Of a stretch of DNA of 11,819 nucleotides, positions 1 to 6,919 are shown in pieces. Location of the stretch: NCBI GenBank assembly GCA_003164305.1, contig PLSZ01000269.1:906-12724 (forward strand), in the 5' to 3' direction. The DNA is from Acetobacteraceae bacterium. GTDB taxonomy: Bacteria > Pseudomonadota > Alphaproteobacteria > Acetobacterales > Acetobacteraceae. Numbering within the stretch: position 1 is the first letter of the stretch; every line of letters starts with the position of its first letter. A model generated the notes under the pieces. That model searched no databases, was not told the DNA's origin, and saw nothing but the letters and a program-made list of their open reading frames with translations. The translations under genes and the position numbers were made by a program.

Positions 1-60
1 GGATTCGCCAGGGGATTCGCCAGGGGATTCGCCAAGGGCTTCGCCGGTGGGCTCGCCCAA
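1..60. repeat. Degenerate 12-bp tandem repeat in the Sel1 gene tail
   Basis: Five consecutive 12-bp units are visible: ggattcgccagg twice in identical form, ggattcgccaag, ggcttcgccggt and gggctcgcccaa. Weaker copies continue to about 84. The unit length is a multiple of three and sits in frame, so on the minus strand each unit encodes a four-residue block (Gly-Glu-Ser-Pro, Gly-Glu-Ala-Leu, Gly-Glu-Pro-Thr). The most homogeneous copies are at the window edge, so the array probably continues to the left. It looks like coding slippage rather than a regulatory array. Confidence 0.8.
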
Positions 61-1215
61 AGCGGCGCCACGAAGGGTGCCAGGCGGGGCAGCGGACGTG
101 CCCGCGGCGGGGGCGCCCAAAGGGGCGCCAGGGACGGCGGCCGAGACCTGCTCCAATGCCTCGTTCAGCCAGTACGCGGCCTTGCCATGGTCCTTTTCCG
201 GCCCGTAGGTCCCGGTCATGTAGCCGGTGCCGACCAGGGCGGCAGCCAGCGTGTGGCCATGATCGGCGGCGCGCAGCAAATACAGCCAGGACTGCAACCG
301 GTCGTGCGGATACCCCGGCTGCCCGTCCAGCAATGTGGCGAGCCGGTACTCGGCCTCTCCGTCGTCCTGATCCGCCGCGCGCTGCAGCCAGGCCAACGCG
401 GCGCCGGGATCGACGCCGACACCAATGCCTCGCCGATACGCCTCGCCGAGGGCGCGTTCGCCGTCGGGATCACCCCGCTCGGCCGCGCCGCGATACAGGG
501 CGAAGGCCTTGTCCGGGTCGCGGTCGATGCCCAAACCGGCACGATACAGATCTCCCAACCGCACATCCGCGGCAGCCAGGCCCTGGGCACCAGCCTTCTT
601 ATACAACGCCGCCGCCCCTTTCGGGTCGGGTTGGCCGAGCACGCCCCGTTCCAGGATGATCCCCAGATTGGCGCGCGCGGTGGCGATCCCCGCGTCGGCC
701 GATTTGCGCGTCCAGACCAGGGCCTGAGGCCAGCTTTGCTGGATCCCGTCGCCGTTGCCGTACGCGGCGCCAAGAGCGGCCGCGGCCACCATATCGCCGG
801 TCTCGGCCGCCAGTTTCAGCAGCCCAACCGCCTGCGCGGGATCGCGGGCGACGCCGTCGCCGCGCAGCAACAGCAAGCCCAGTTCGCGGCGGCCGGATTT
901 GTTCTTCAGGGTGGCGGAGCGCAGCAGCCACCGCATCGCCTCCGCCGGATCGCGCCGGACCTTCCAGCCATGCGCGTAGACGGCGCCCAGGTCAGCCGCC
1001 GCGCTTGCGTCTCCTTTGGTGGCCTTGGCGCGCAAGGCATCGACGTCCAGCGTCGCCAGAGCGGGCGCCGGACTGTCCGGCAACAGCAAAGGCCCGTGCG
1101 CCGCCAAGGGGGGGCTGGCACACGCCGAAGTGTTGAGCGCGGGACGGGCGCACGCCAGAAGCAGACAGGTCAGCGCCAGCCGGGCTGGCCGAAGGGAACC
1201 ACCGGCCCGGCGCAT
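1..1215 (-). CDS. Sel1-repeat (TPR-like) lipoprotein, C-terminus cut by window edge
   Basis: The frame stays open for 405 codons from an ATG at 1215 to the left edge, so the C-terminus is missing. Residues 1-22 look like a lipoprotein signal: basic start, hydrophobic stretch, and a lipobox-like LLAC ending at Cys22. A Pro/Ala-rich linker follows. From about residue 65 to 355 there are roughly seven to eight Sel1 repeats, with the A-x-LG-x-x-Y-x-x-G and D-P-x-x-A-x-x-W/L-x-x-x-A-A patterns (for example LGDLYRAGLGIDRDPDKA at about 220-237). Sel1 repeats form alpha-solenoids used for protein-protein contacts, so a scaffold role at the envelope is likely; no enzyme motif is visible. The tail from about 360 turns Pro/Ala/Gly-rich and ends in Gly-Glu-Ser-Pro repeats. 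The start is 3 bp after the stop of the upstream transpeptidase-like gene, so the two are probably co-transcribed and perhaps translationally coupled. The partner is unknown. Confidence 0.85.
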   Translation of the reverse strand, partial: MRRAGGSLRPARLALTCLLLACARPALNTSACASPPLAAHGPLLLPDSPAPALATLDVDALRAKATKGDASAAADLGAVYAHGWKVRRDPAEAMRWLLRSATLKNKSGRRELGLLLLRGDGVARDPAQAVGLLKLAAETGDMVAAAALGAAYGNGDGIQQSWPQALVWTRKSADAGIATARANLGIILERGVLGQPDPKGAAALYKKAGAQGLAAADVRLGDLYRAGLGIDRDPDKAFALYRGAAERGDPDGERALGEAYRRGIGVGVDPGAALAWLQRAADQDDGEAEYRLATLLDGQPGYPHDRLQSWLYLLRAADHGHTLAAALVGTGYMTGTYGPEKDHGKAAYWLNEALEQVSAAVPGAPLGAPAAGTSAAPPGTLRGAALGEPTGEALGESPGESPGES

Positions 1216-1218
1216 GCC

Positions 1219-2793
1219 TCAGGCTTGCGCGACGGCCGACGACCAGGGCGACGCGGCGTCGCTGATGCCGGTGACCGAGCCATCGGCACCCCGAAGGATC
1301 ACGTTCGGGCACGCGAAGTTGATCGGCATCACGCCATGCTCCACCGCCTCGGTCGGTCCGTCCGCGGCCAGCGCCGCCAGCACATCGGCCGGCAGCCGCA
1401 CATCGGCGGACACGTTCTGGGCGTCGGAGACGTCGATGCGCGGCTGGTGCCCCGCCTGCTCCACGGTCATGCCAAAGTCCGCGATGAAACTCATGACCTG
1501 CGCCACCGAGGCCAGGATGCGCCGCCCGCCCGAGGCGCCCATCGCCAGCATCGGCCGATCGCCATCTTTCAGGATGATCGGAGACATATTGGTCAACGGT
1601 CGCTTGCCGCCGGCGATGGAGTTCGGCTGACCAGCGCGCGGATCGAACCACATCACGCCGTTGTTCAGCATCACGCCGGCGCCGGGCAGCATGACCTTGC
1701 TGCCGAACAGGGACATCAGCGTGGTAGTCATCGCGACCATCGTCCCGTCCTGATCACAGACGGTCAAATGCGTGGTGCAGGTCTCGGCGGCCAGCGGGTC
1801 GGCGTCGCCCAGACCCTCCAACCGCTCCCGGTAGGCGGTCTTCATGGCGCGAGCGAAGCCCACGAACCAGGCGGCGTCGGGTGCCGCGCCGTAGTGGGCG
1901 GACGCCATCTGATCCAGTACCCGCATCATGGTGGGCGCGGCGGTCAGGCCACCGGTCAGTTGCAGCGTGCGGCCACGCCAGGCGTATTCCGTGGCGGGCA
2001 GGATCCGCGCCTGGCACTCCCGCAAATCCCGGGCCGACAGCACACCGCCCAGAGCCTTAATGTCAGAGGCGATCGTCGCTGCGATATCGCCCTCGTAATA
2101 ATCGCGAAGGCCGGCGTGCGAGAGGCGCTCCAGCGTCGCCGGCAGGTTGCCGAGGCGGAAGAAGCCGGGCGTGCCCTGATACGGCGGGGTCCGCGGCAAT
2201 CCGTCGGGCAGATAGACCCGCGCGCTTTCCGCGTAATTCCGGAACACCGCGGCGGCGTTGGCGACCTTCAGCGTGGTGTACCAGTCTTGCGGCAGGCCGC
2301 GTTTCGCCAGCGCGATGGCCGGCGCGATGACGTCCTTGAACGGCAGCTTGCCCCAGGTCTGGTGCAGCTTCGCGTAACCGGCGGTGGACGACGGGATGGC
2401 GACCGACAGCGGGCCCTGGACGTTGGCGTCGCCCTCGACCTCGGCCCAGGCGAACTGGCCATGGCCAGTTTTGCCGGTGAGTTTGAAGGATGAGGGGTTG
2501 AGGCCGCGCGGCGCCACCGGTCCGAAATCCACCACATCCGCGCGCTTTTCGCCCGCGCGGTGCACCAGCGCGAAGCCGATGCCGCCGAGGCCGGAGTTCC
2601 AGGGCTCCACCGCCGCCAGCGCCAGAGCGGTGCCGACCGCCGCGTCGATCGCGTTGCCGCCGGCGTCGAGGACGGCGACCCCGGCTTCGGCCGCCGAGCG
2701 GACCTGAGAGACCACCATGCCGCGTTTGCCGGTGGCGGACGGCTTGGTCAGCAACCAGTTCTGCGTCAGATGCGGCGAGGGCGTGTAATCCAT
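1219..2793 (-). CDS. Gamma-glutamyltranspeptidase-fold Ntn-hydrolase, non-canonical substrate pocket
   Basis: A protein of 524 aa from the ATG at 2793, which has an AGGAG five bases upstream. Longer in-frame starts up to 2949 exist but lack such a site. The family is clear: SGLGGIGF at 67-74, the autoprocessing junction C339/T340-T-H-L-T-V with Thr340 as predicted nucleophile and new N-terminus of the small subunit, and the oxyanion-region motif GASGGRRI at 419-426. Processing would give subunits of about 339 and 185 aa, close to the usual sizes. By alignment to E. coli GGT from memory, the residues gripping the gamma-glutamyl group are changed: Arg114 to Gly91, Asn411 to Met360, Asp433 to Trp382 and Ser462-Ser463 to Thr401-Asn402. 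The loop before KRPL is about ten residues shorter, so the lid loop seems absent. The classical glutathione reaction is therefore doubtful; another amide or acyl hydrolase activity is more likely. No signal peptide is evident, which suggests a cytoplasmic form. Confidence 0.88.
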   Translation of the reverse strand: MDYTPSPHLTQNWLLTKPSATGKRGMVVSQVRSAAEAGVAVLDAGGNAIDAAVGTALALAAVEPWNSGLGGIGFALVHRAGEKRADVVDFGPVAPRGLNPSSFKLTGKTGHGQFAWAEVEGDANVQGPLSVAIPSSTAGYAKLHQTWGKLPFKDVIAPAIALAKRGLPQDWYTTLKVANAAAVFRNYAESARVYLPDGLPRTPPYQGTPGFFRLGNLPATLERLSHAGLRDYYEGDIAATIASDIKALGGVLSARDLRECQARILPATEYAWRGRTLQLTGGLTAAPTMMRVLDQMASAHYGAAPDAAWFVGFARAMKTAYRERLEGLGDADPLAAETCTTHLTVCDQDGTMVAMTTTLMSLFGSKVMLPGAGVMLNNGVMWFDPRAGQPNSIAGGKRPLTNMSPIILKDGDRPMLAMGASGGRRILASVAQVMSFIADFGMTVEQAGHQPRIDVSDAQNVSADVRLPADVLAALAADGPTEAVEHGVMPINFACPNVILRGADGSVTGISDAASPWSSAVAQA

Positions 2794-2987
2794 GACGGCT
2801 CCTGGGCTGCTGGTAACCATTGCGTGAGGTTGTTGAACACTGACGTCGTTGCCGTCAATCAGCGAGGGCGGGAGGTGGCGTCGGATGTGTTCCGTTTCGC
2901 GACGCGCGCCAGGAGGCGAAAGGATTCGGGATCGATGATTGCAGTCCACCGGGGGCCGTCGGTGTCAGCCCCCGCGAAGAAAGCATA

Positions 2988-3107
2988 ACACGGAGAGCGC
3001 GGAGCAGAAAAGTAATGTGGCGCTTCGCGCGTTCGCCAACCGAGCATCGCGCGAAGCGCCTGATATTCTTCTTCCGCGTCCTCCGGTGCACTCCGCGCGC
3101 TCCGTGT
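2988..3107. repeat. Nested inverted-repeat element in a gene-free gap
   Basis: The 409-bp gap 2794-3202 has no convincing gene. Within it, outer arms 2988-3004 (acacggagagcgcggag) and 3091-3107 pair over 17 bp with one mismatch. Inside them, inner arms 3019-3031 (ggcgcttcgcgcg) and 3048-3060 pair perfectly over 13 bp around a 16-nt loop. The outer arm itself contains two spaced CGGAG boxes. The whole could fold as a long interrupted hairpin in DNA or RNA. Its overall style, with short G/A-rich boxes repeated inside an inverted repeat, resembles the element at 7854-7991, although the box sequence differs. No transposase is present. A smaller 7-bp stem (2950-2956 / 2968-2974) lies just to its left. 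It could be a non-autonomous mobile repeat or a transcript-end structure. Confidence 0.75.
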
Positions 3108-3202
3108 CATTCTTGCTCGCGGTGCTTCAAATACCGCTGACCCATCAGACGGAAGGAGAACCACACCAGTCCGCGCCGGCCGCGGAAACCAGGCCAGGCT
3201 CC

Positions 3203-4285
3203 TTACGTCTTCAGCCCGAACAGCTTCGCCGCGTTGCCACCCAGAATGGCCGACTTTTGCGCATCGGTCAGCGAGGTCGTGGCGAACACATGATCCACCG
3301 GATGCTGTTCCCAGATATACGGCTCATCGCTACCGAGCATCACCTGACTCGCCCCCACCTGGGCCACCAGATGCCGCAACGCCTCGGGCGTAAACACCAA
3401 CGCGTCGAAATACAACTGCTTCAGGTATTCCGTCGGCTGCTGCTTAAGTTTGATGTTCGGGTCGCAGAAGGCCGGCGCGACAAAGCACGCGTGATCGTCG
3501 CGCGGCGCGTACGACCCCAGATAACCGCCACCATGCGCCGCGACGATCTTCAATCCCGGAAACCGGTCCAGCGTACCTTCGAAGATCAAATGCTGCAAAG
3601 CGATCGTGGTGCCGAGCGGATTGCCGATCGTATTCACCAGCCAGCCATTGCCCTTCAACCGGTCGTTCAACTCCGGCACGCCCTGCGGATGGATGAACAG
3701 GACCGCGCCGAGTTCCTCCGCCTTGGCCCACACCGGATGGAATTTCGGATCGGAGAATTCCGCGCCCGCCACCCGGTCCCCAATCGCCGCGCCCTTCAGC
3801 CCCTGCTTCTTCACCGCGGTTTCCAGTTCCTGAACCGCCAGCGCCGGATCCTGCAACGTCAGCGACGCGAAGGCCGCGAACCGGTCCGGATGCGACGCGC
3901 AAAGCTCCGCCAGTTTTTCGTTCTGGACACGCACGATCTTCGCCGCCAGATCGCGGTCGAGCCCGAACCAGAACGGATTGACCGACAGGATCTCCATGTC
4001 GATCGCCATCGCGTCCATCGCCGTGAACCGCTCCTCCAACACGAGGTACGCTTCCTGGGCGTTCCGGATGTTCGGGGTCAGTGATCCGGCCTTGTCGCCA
4101 AGCAGCGACGTCGCCTCATGAAACAGACAATGCGAGTGGACATCGACGGTTTTGACCCGCTTGCCGCGGACCGTCACAGGTCGCCGCGCCGCGGCGCCGG
4201 TTTGCGCGTGCGCCGCGCCCGGCAGGCCGCAACCGCAAAACACCAGGCCCGCGGCGGCGGACAGAAAGCCTCGTCTCGAGGTCAT
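3203..4285 (-). CDS. Tat-exported amidohydrolase_2 (ACMSD-like) family protein
   Basis: A 360-aa protein whose ATG at 4285 has GAAGGGA about seven bases upstream. The N-terminus has a twin-arginine motif, SRRGFL at residues 3-8, then a hydrophobic stretch and a likely cleavage site after AHA at about 27, so it is predicted to be exported folded to the periplasm. Metal-ligand candidates of the amidohydrolase barrel are in place: D48-V-H50-S-H52, H199 in LFIHP, H251 in AAHGGG and D320 in LGSDEPY. This arrangement fits the amidohydrolase_2 group, which includes ACMSD and hydroxybenzoate-type decarboxylases as well as hydrolases acting on ring or lactone substrates. The substrate cannot be read from sequence. 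It is followed by the PPOX-fold gene's neighbourhood on the same strand (256 bp gap) and a divergent ACS-type transporter, which suggests handling of an organic acid. Confidence 0.88.
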   Translation of the reverse strand: MTSRRGFLSAAAGLVFCGCGLPGAAHAQTGAAARRPVTVRGKRVKTVDVHSHCLFHEATSLLGDKAGSLTPNIRNAQEAYLVLEERFTAMDAMAIDMEILSVNPFWFGLDRDLAAKIVRVQNEKLAELCASHPDRFAAFASLTLQDPALAVQELETAVKKQGLKGAAIGDRVAGAEFSDPKFHPVWAKAEELGAVLFIHPQGVPELNDRLKGNGWLVNTIGNPLGTTIALQHLIFEGTLDRFPGLKIVAAHGGGYLGSYAPRDDHACFVAPAFCDPNIKLKQQPTEYLKQLYFDALVFTPEALRHLVAQVGASQVMLGSDEPYIWEQHPVDHVFATTSLTDAQKSAILGGNAAKLFGLKT

Positions 4286-4385
4286 CGACGTTCCCTTCGT
4301 TCTTGTCGCTTATGGTGCTGCCCATAAGTCATGATGTCCTGGTACTCACCGTCGCCAAAGCGGGAGTCACCGCCGCCAGTTCGTC

Positions 4386-4409
4386 ATGGCCGGTCTTTGA
4401 GCCGGCCAT
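4386..4409. other. 8-bp perfect hairpin between PPOX and amidohydrolase genes
   Basis: The arms atggccgg (4386-4393) and ccggccat (4402-4409) are perfectly complementary around an 8-nt loop. A further direct copy of atggccgg lies at about 4433-4440. The site is in the 256-bp gap between two minus-strand genes, so it could end the PPOX transcript or bind a regulator of the amidohydrolase gene. No T-tract follows on the minus strand, so an intrinsic terminator is not well supported. Confidence 0.35.
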
Positions 4410-4541
4410 CTTTCAAGGCACGTGATGATCGAGATGGCCGGATCAGGCCCAGCAACGACGTCGAGCAATGTGCCGCGCTTAAACGATCCTCGGTACCAGG
4501 CGCGGCCAGACCTCCTGACGAAGCGTCGCGACGCGCCCGTG

Positions 4542-5174
4542 TCAGTAAATCGTCGCCTTCAATCGTTCCGGATACGCACGATCATAGTCCTCGCCGCCCA
4601 TCTTGCCCTCGGTGATGCTCGCCATGATGGTGCCAGTGCTCGGCAGCGCCTTGCGGTCGATCCGCTTGTCGGGGTTCCACAAATCGGACCGCACCAGCGC
4701 CTTCGGGCACTGGAAATACACCCGCTCGGCGGTTACCACGATCACCGTCCGAGGCAGCGTGCCGCGGAACGGAAACCGCTCGATCAACCCCGGATCGGTG
4801 GAGATCGCCGCGCGGCCGTTGACCCGCAACGTCTCGCCAACGCCGGGAATGAGAAACAGCAGCGCCACCCGCGGATCGCGGATGATATTTCGAAGACTGT
4901 CCAGCCGATTGTTGCCGCGGCGATCCGGAATCAGCAGCGTCTTCTCATCGATGACATGCACGAACCCCGGAGGATCGCCGCGCGGCGAAGTGTCCAGCCC
5001 CTCCGGCCCACAGGTCGCCATTACCATGAACGGCGAGGCCTCGATCATCGCCCGGTAGTGCGGGTGGATGTAGCCGGTCTCCTTGGCGATCGAGCCAGGA
5101 TTGATCTCGCCGTAAAGTTGATCAAGCGTGGCTTCGTCACGGATCAGATGCTGTTCGGCCGAGATCGCGTCCAT
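4542..5174 (-). CDS. FMN-binding PPOX-type (pyridoxamine 5'-phosphate oxidase-like) flavoprotein
   Basis: A 210-aa protein from the ATG at 5174, preceded by GGGAG eight bases upstream. Upstream in-frame starts give a low-complexity extension and are unlikely. The split-barrel fold is suggested by an alternating hydrophobic pattern. Motifs typical of the MSMEG_1061 / DR2398-like PPOX subfamily are present: MATCGPEGLDTSPRGDPPGF at 52-71, then DRRGNNRLDSLRNI at 84-97, a beta-rich RVALLFLIPG at 102-111, TLRVNGRAAI at 115-124, and a C-terminal RSDLW at 162-166. The basic GNNR-LDS-LRN part would contact the FMN phosphate in this fold. Members of the family bind FMN or F420 and reduce or detoxify small molecules; the specific reaction here is unknown. 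It is divergent from the MFS gene with 209 bp between the starts, so they may share control. Confidence 0.85.
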   Translation of the reverse strand: MDAISAEQHLIRDEATLDQLYGEINPGSIAKETGYIHPHYRAMIEASPFMVMATCGPEGLDTSPRGDPPGFVHVIDEKTLLIPDRRGNNRLDSLRNIIRDPRVALLFLIPGVGETLRVNGRAAISTDPGLIERFPFRGTLPRTVIVVTAERVYFQCPKALVRSDLWNPDKRIDRKALPSTGTIMASITEGKMGGEDYDRAYPERLKATIY

Positions 5175-5275
5175 CGGTTTGGCTCCCCGCGTGTTCGGCC
5201 GATCATGCCGGACATGCGGCCGGCGCGGCAAGCGGGGACTTCGGCCGGTGCCGCCGGACCGGACCCACGCGGCGG

Positions 5276-5301
5276 GCGCATTGGGCCCATGCGCCAATTG
5301 G
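5276..5301. promoter_or_regulatory. Candidate operator: two adjoining palindromes in divergent promoter region
   Basis: Positions 5276-5294 read as a near-perfect palindrome: GCGCA and TGCGC flank the 8-bp palindrome TGGGCCCA, with a single extra T on the left side. Touching it is CCAATTGG at 5294-5301, a perfect 8-bp palindrome. They sit between the PPOX start (5174) and the MFS start (5384), where a regulator controlling both directions would bind. No regulator gene is in the window, and no clean -35/-10 pair is visible around the site, so the role is inferred from position and symmetry only. Confidence 0.35.
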
Positions 5302-5383
5302 GGCACACACCCCGCATTGATCCATGTCATTGACCCATCCTGAGGGCCGCTCAGCCTTCGAACAAAGACCACGGGAGAAAACG

Positions 5384-6697
5384 ATGTCTGCCTCAGTGAC
5401 GGCGACCAGCGCCCTCGAAGCGCGCACAATGCGTAGCGTGTCCTGGCGGCTCATGCCATTTCTGCTCGCCGCTTATGTCATTTGCTATATCGACCGGGTG
5501 AACATCGGCTTCGCCGCCCTGCAGATGAACAAGGCGGTCGGCATCGATCCCAAAACCTTCGGCCTGGGCGCCGGCATCTTCTTCATCGGCTATTTCATCC
5601 TGGAAGTGCCGAGCAACCTCGCTTTGGAGCGATTCGGCGCCAGCAAGTGGATCGCCCGGATCATGATCACCTGGGGCCTCGCGTCGGGCGCCTTCGCGCT
5701 GATCGGCGGGCCAATCTCCTTCCTGGTGCTGCGCTTCCTGCTCGGCGCGGCCGAGGCCGGATTCTTCCCCGGCGTGATCCTGTATCTGACCTATTGGTAC
5801 CCCTCGGTCTATCGCGCCAAGATCGTCGGCATCTTCATGGTGGCGATCCCGGTCGCCGGCATGATCGGCTCCCCGGTGTCCGGAGCGGTGCTCGGCATGA
5901 CCGGCGTTCTGGGCCTCGGCGGCTGGCAATGGATCTTCATCCTTGAGGCTGTGCCCGCGATCGCTCTGGGCATCTACGCCTTCGTCGGCCTGACCGACCG
6001 GCCGGAGCACGCGAAATGGCTGGATCGCGAACAGCAAGCCTGGCTCACCGAAGTGCTGCGGGTTGAGCGGACGCGGGCGCCGAAGGTCGGGCACACCTCG
6101 GTCTGGAAGGTGATGGTCAATAAACATGTGCTGATCATGGCGCTGGTTTACTCCGGCGCGGCGGGTGCCTCCACGTCGCTGGCGCTGTGGATGCCGCAAC
6201 TGGTGAAACCGTTCGGCCTGACCAACTTCCAAACCGGGCTGGTGAACGCCATTCCGTTCGCGATCGCCGCGGTGTGGATGATCCTGTGGGGCCGTAGCTC
6301 CGACCGCACCGGCGAACGCGTGTGGCATAACGCGCTGCCTTTGGCCTGGATGGTCGCGGCGATGATCCTGACGTTCTTCGCTCATTCGCTATGGACGATC
6401 ATTCCGCTTCTGACGCTCGTCGCGGCGGGCACCTACGCCAGCAAAGGCCCGTTCTGGGCTCTGTCATCCGAGTGGCTCGGCGCCGGAGCCGCCGCCGCCG
6501 GCCTCGCCCAGATCAACGCGTTGGGCAACCTGGCCTCGTTCTTCTTTAATTACATGATCGGATGGATCCGCGACGAGACCGGTAGTTACGCCGCGGCGTT
6601 GATGCCGATCGCGATCGTGGCGACGATCGGCACGATCTGCGTGGTGGTGATCGGACGCGGGCAGCCGCGGACGGTGGTCATGGGACACGGCGACTGA
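5384..6697 (+). CDS. MFS transporter, ACS (anion:cation symporter) family
   Basis: A 437-aa inner-membrane protein. The ATG at 5384 has GGGAG seven bases upstream, and the N-terminus is then a short hydrophilic stretch before TM1, as usual. About twelve hydrophobic segments are visible. Family marks are ICYIDRVNIGFAALQMNK at 33-50 (end of TM1), FLLGAAEAGFFPG at 118-130 followed by the YLTYWYP turn at 134-140, GWQWIFILEAVPA at 180-192, and the central-loop motif GRSSDRTGER at 303-312. These are typical of ACS transporters, which take up organic anions such as phthalate, tartrate, glucarate or 4-hydroxyphenylacetate by proton symport; the substrate here is not readable. The gene is divergent from the PPOX and amidohydrolase genes, which suggests a shared substrate. 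Two hairpins follow its stop. Confidence 0.92.
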   Translation: MSASVTATSALEARTMRSVSWRLMPFLLAAYVICYIDRVNIGFAALQMNKAVGIDPKTFGLGAGIFFIGYFILEVPSNLALERFGASKWIARIMITWGLASGAFALIGGPISFLVLRFLLGAAEAGFFPGVILYLTYWYPSVYRAKIVGIFMVAIPVAGMIGSPVSGAVLGMTGVLGLGGWQWIFILEAVPAIALGIYAFVGLTDRPEHAKWLDREQQAWLTEVLRVERTRAPKVGHTSVWKVMVNKHVLIMALVYSGAAGASTSLALWMPQLVKPFGLTNFQTGLVNAIPFAIAAVWMILWGRSSDRTGERVWHNALPLAWMVAAMILTFFAHSLWTIIPLLTLVAAGTYASKGPFWALSSEWLGAGAAAAGLAQINALGNLASFFFNYMIGWIRDETGSYAAALMPIAIVATIGTICVVVIGRGQPRTVVMGHGD

Positions 6698-6724
6698 GCA
6701 TCGCGCGCCGCGTTCCCCTCGGCT

Positions 6725-6757
6725 CAGGCGGTCGTCGTCTTCAGGGATGACCGCCTG
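6725..6757 (+). terminator. Hairpin after the MFS gene, weak terminator candidate
   Basis: Arms caggcggtc (6725-6733) and gaccgcctg (6749-6757) pair perfectly over 9 bp around a 15-nt loop, 27 bp after the MFS stop. The position suits a transcript-end or 3'-protecting structure, but no T-tract follows on the plus strand, so intrinsic termination is not certain. Confidence 0.4.
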
Positions 6758-6768
6758 GGCCGCGTGAA

Positions 6769-6791
6769 CCGCGCGGCTTGTTGCCGCGCGG
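6769..6791 (+). terminator. Second GC-only hairpin after the MFS gene
   Basis: Arms ccgcgcggc (6769-6777) and gccgcgcgg (6783-6791) pair perfectly over 9 bp with a 5-nt loop ttgtt. It is a very stable stem, 12 bp after the previous hairpin. It lacks a T-rich tail on either strand. Together the two stems probably separate the transporter transcript from the small-protein genes downstream. Confidence 0.4.
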
Positions 6792-6855
6792 GGTTGGAAC
6801 ATTCCGCAAAACTCAGCGTTCCCAATTTCAGGTTTCATGGCGCCGGCGTTTAGCT

Positions 6856-6919
6856 CGCCTGTCACGCATTTATCATGAGGAGGCTTGAAATGGATAAGAC
6901 CATTACCGGGCTGCTCGCC
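6856..6919 (+). repeat. Upstream copy of a diverged tandem duplication (partner 7064-7127)
   Basis: The 34 bp before the start codon and the first ten codons of the broken gene at 6890 match the 34 bp and first ten codons of the intact gene at 7098. The match runs over the ribosome binding site (gaggagg versus gggagg) and the coding start, and is roughly three quarters identical by eye. The shared GTCACG, the AGGCTT before the start and ACCGGGCT in the coding part show common descent. Similarity fades beyond the tenth codon, where the first copy has lost its middle. Confidence 0.75.

Noticed and set aside
1..84. CRISPR-like array
   Set aside because: The 12-bp units are contiguous with no spacers, are in frame, and lie inside a gene.
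216..773. A 185-codon minus-strand frame starting at an internal ATG
   Set aside because: It is the wrong frame of the Sel1 gene; the correct frame shows clean Sel1 repeats over the same bases and is open across the window edge.
187..2493. A 768-codon open frame on the plus strand
   Set aside because: It lies antisense to both the Sel1 and the transpeptidase-like genes, has Arg/Gly/Gln-rich content typical of GC-rich shadow frames, and shows no domain.
2820..2870. A TTGACG box as -35 element for the transpeptidase-like gene on the minus strand
   Set aside because: No acceptable -10 element is found 16-18 bp downstream, so the match is not convincing.
2859..3164. Minus-strand frames of about 80-100 codons over the intergenic gap
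   Set aside because: They run through the inverted repeat, lack a ribosome binding site and show no family features; repeats often create such open frames.
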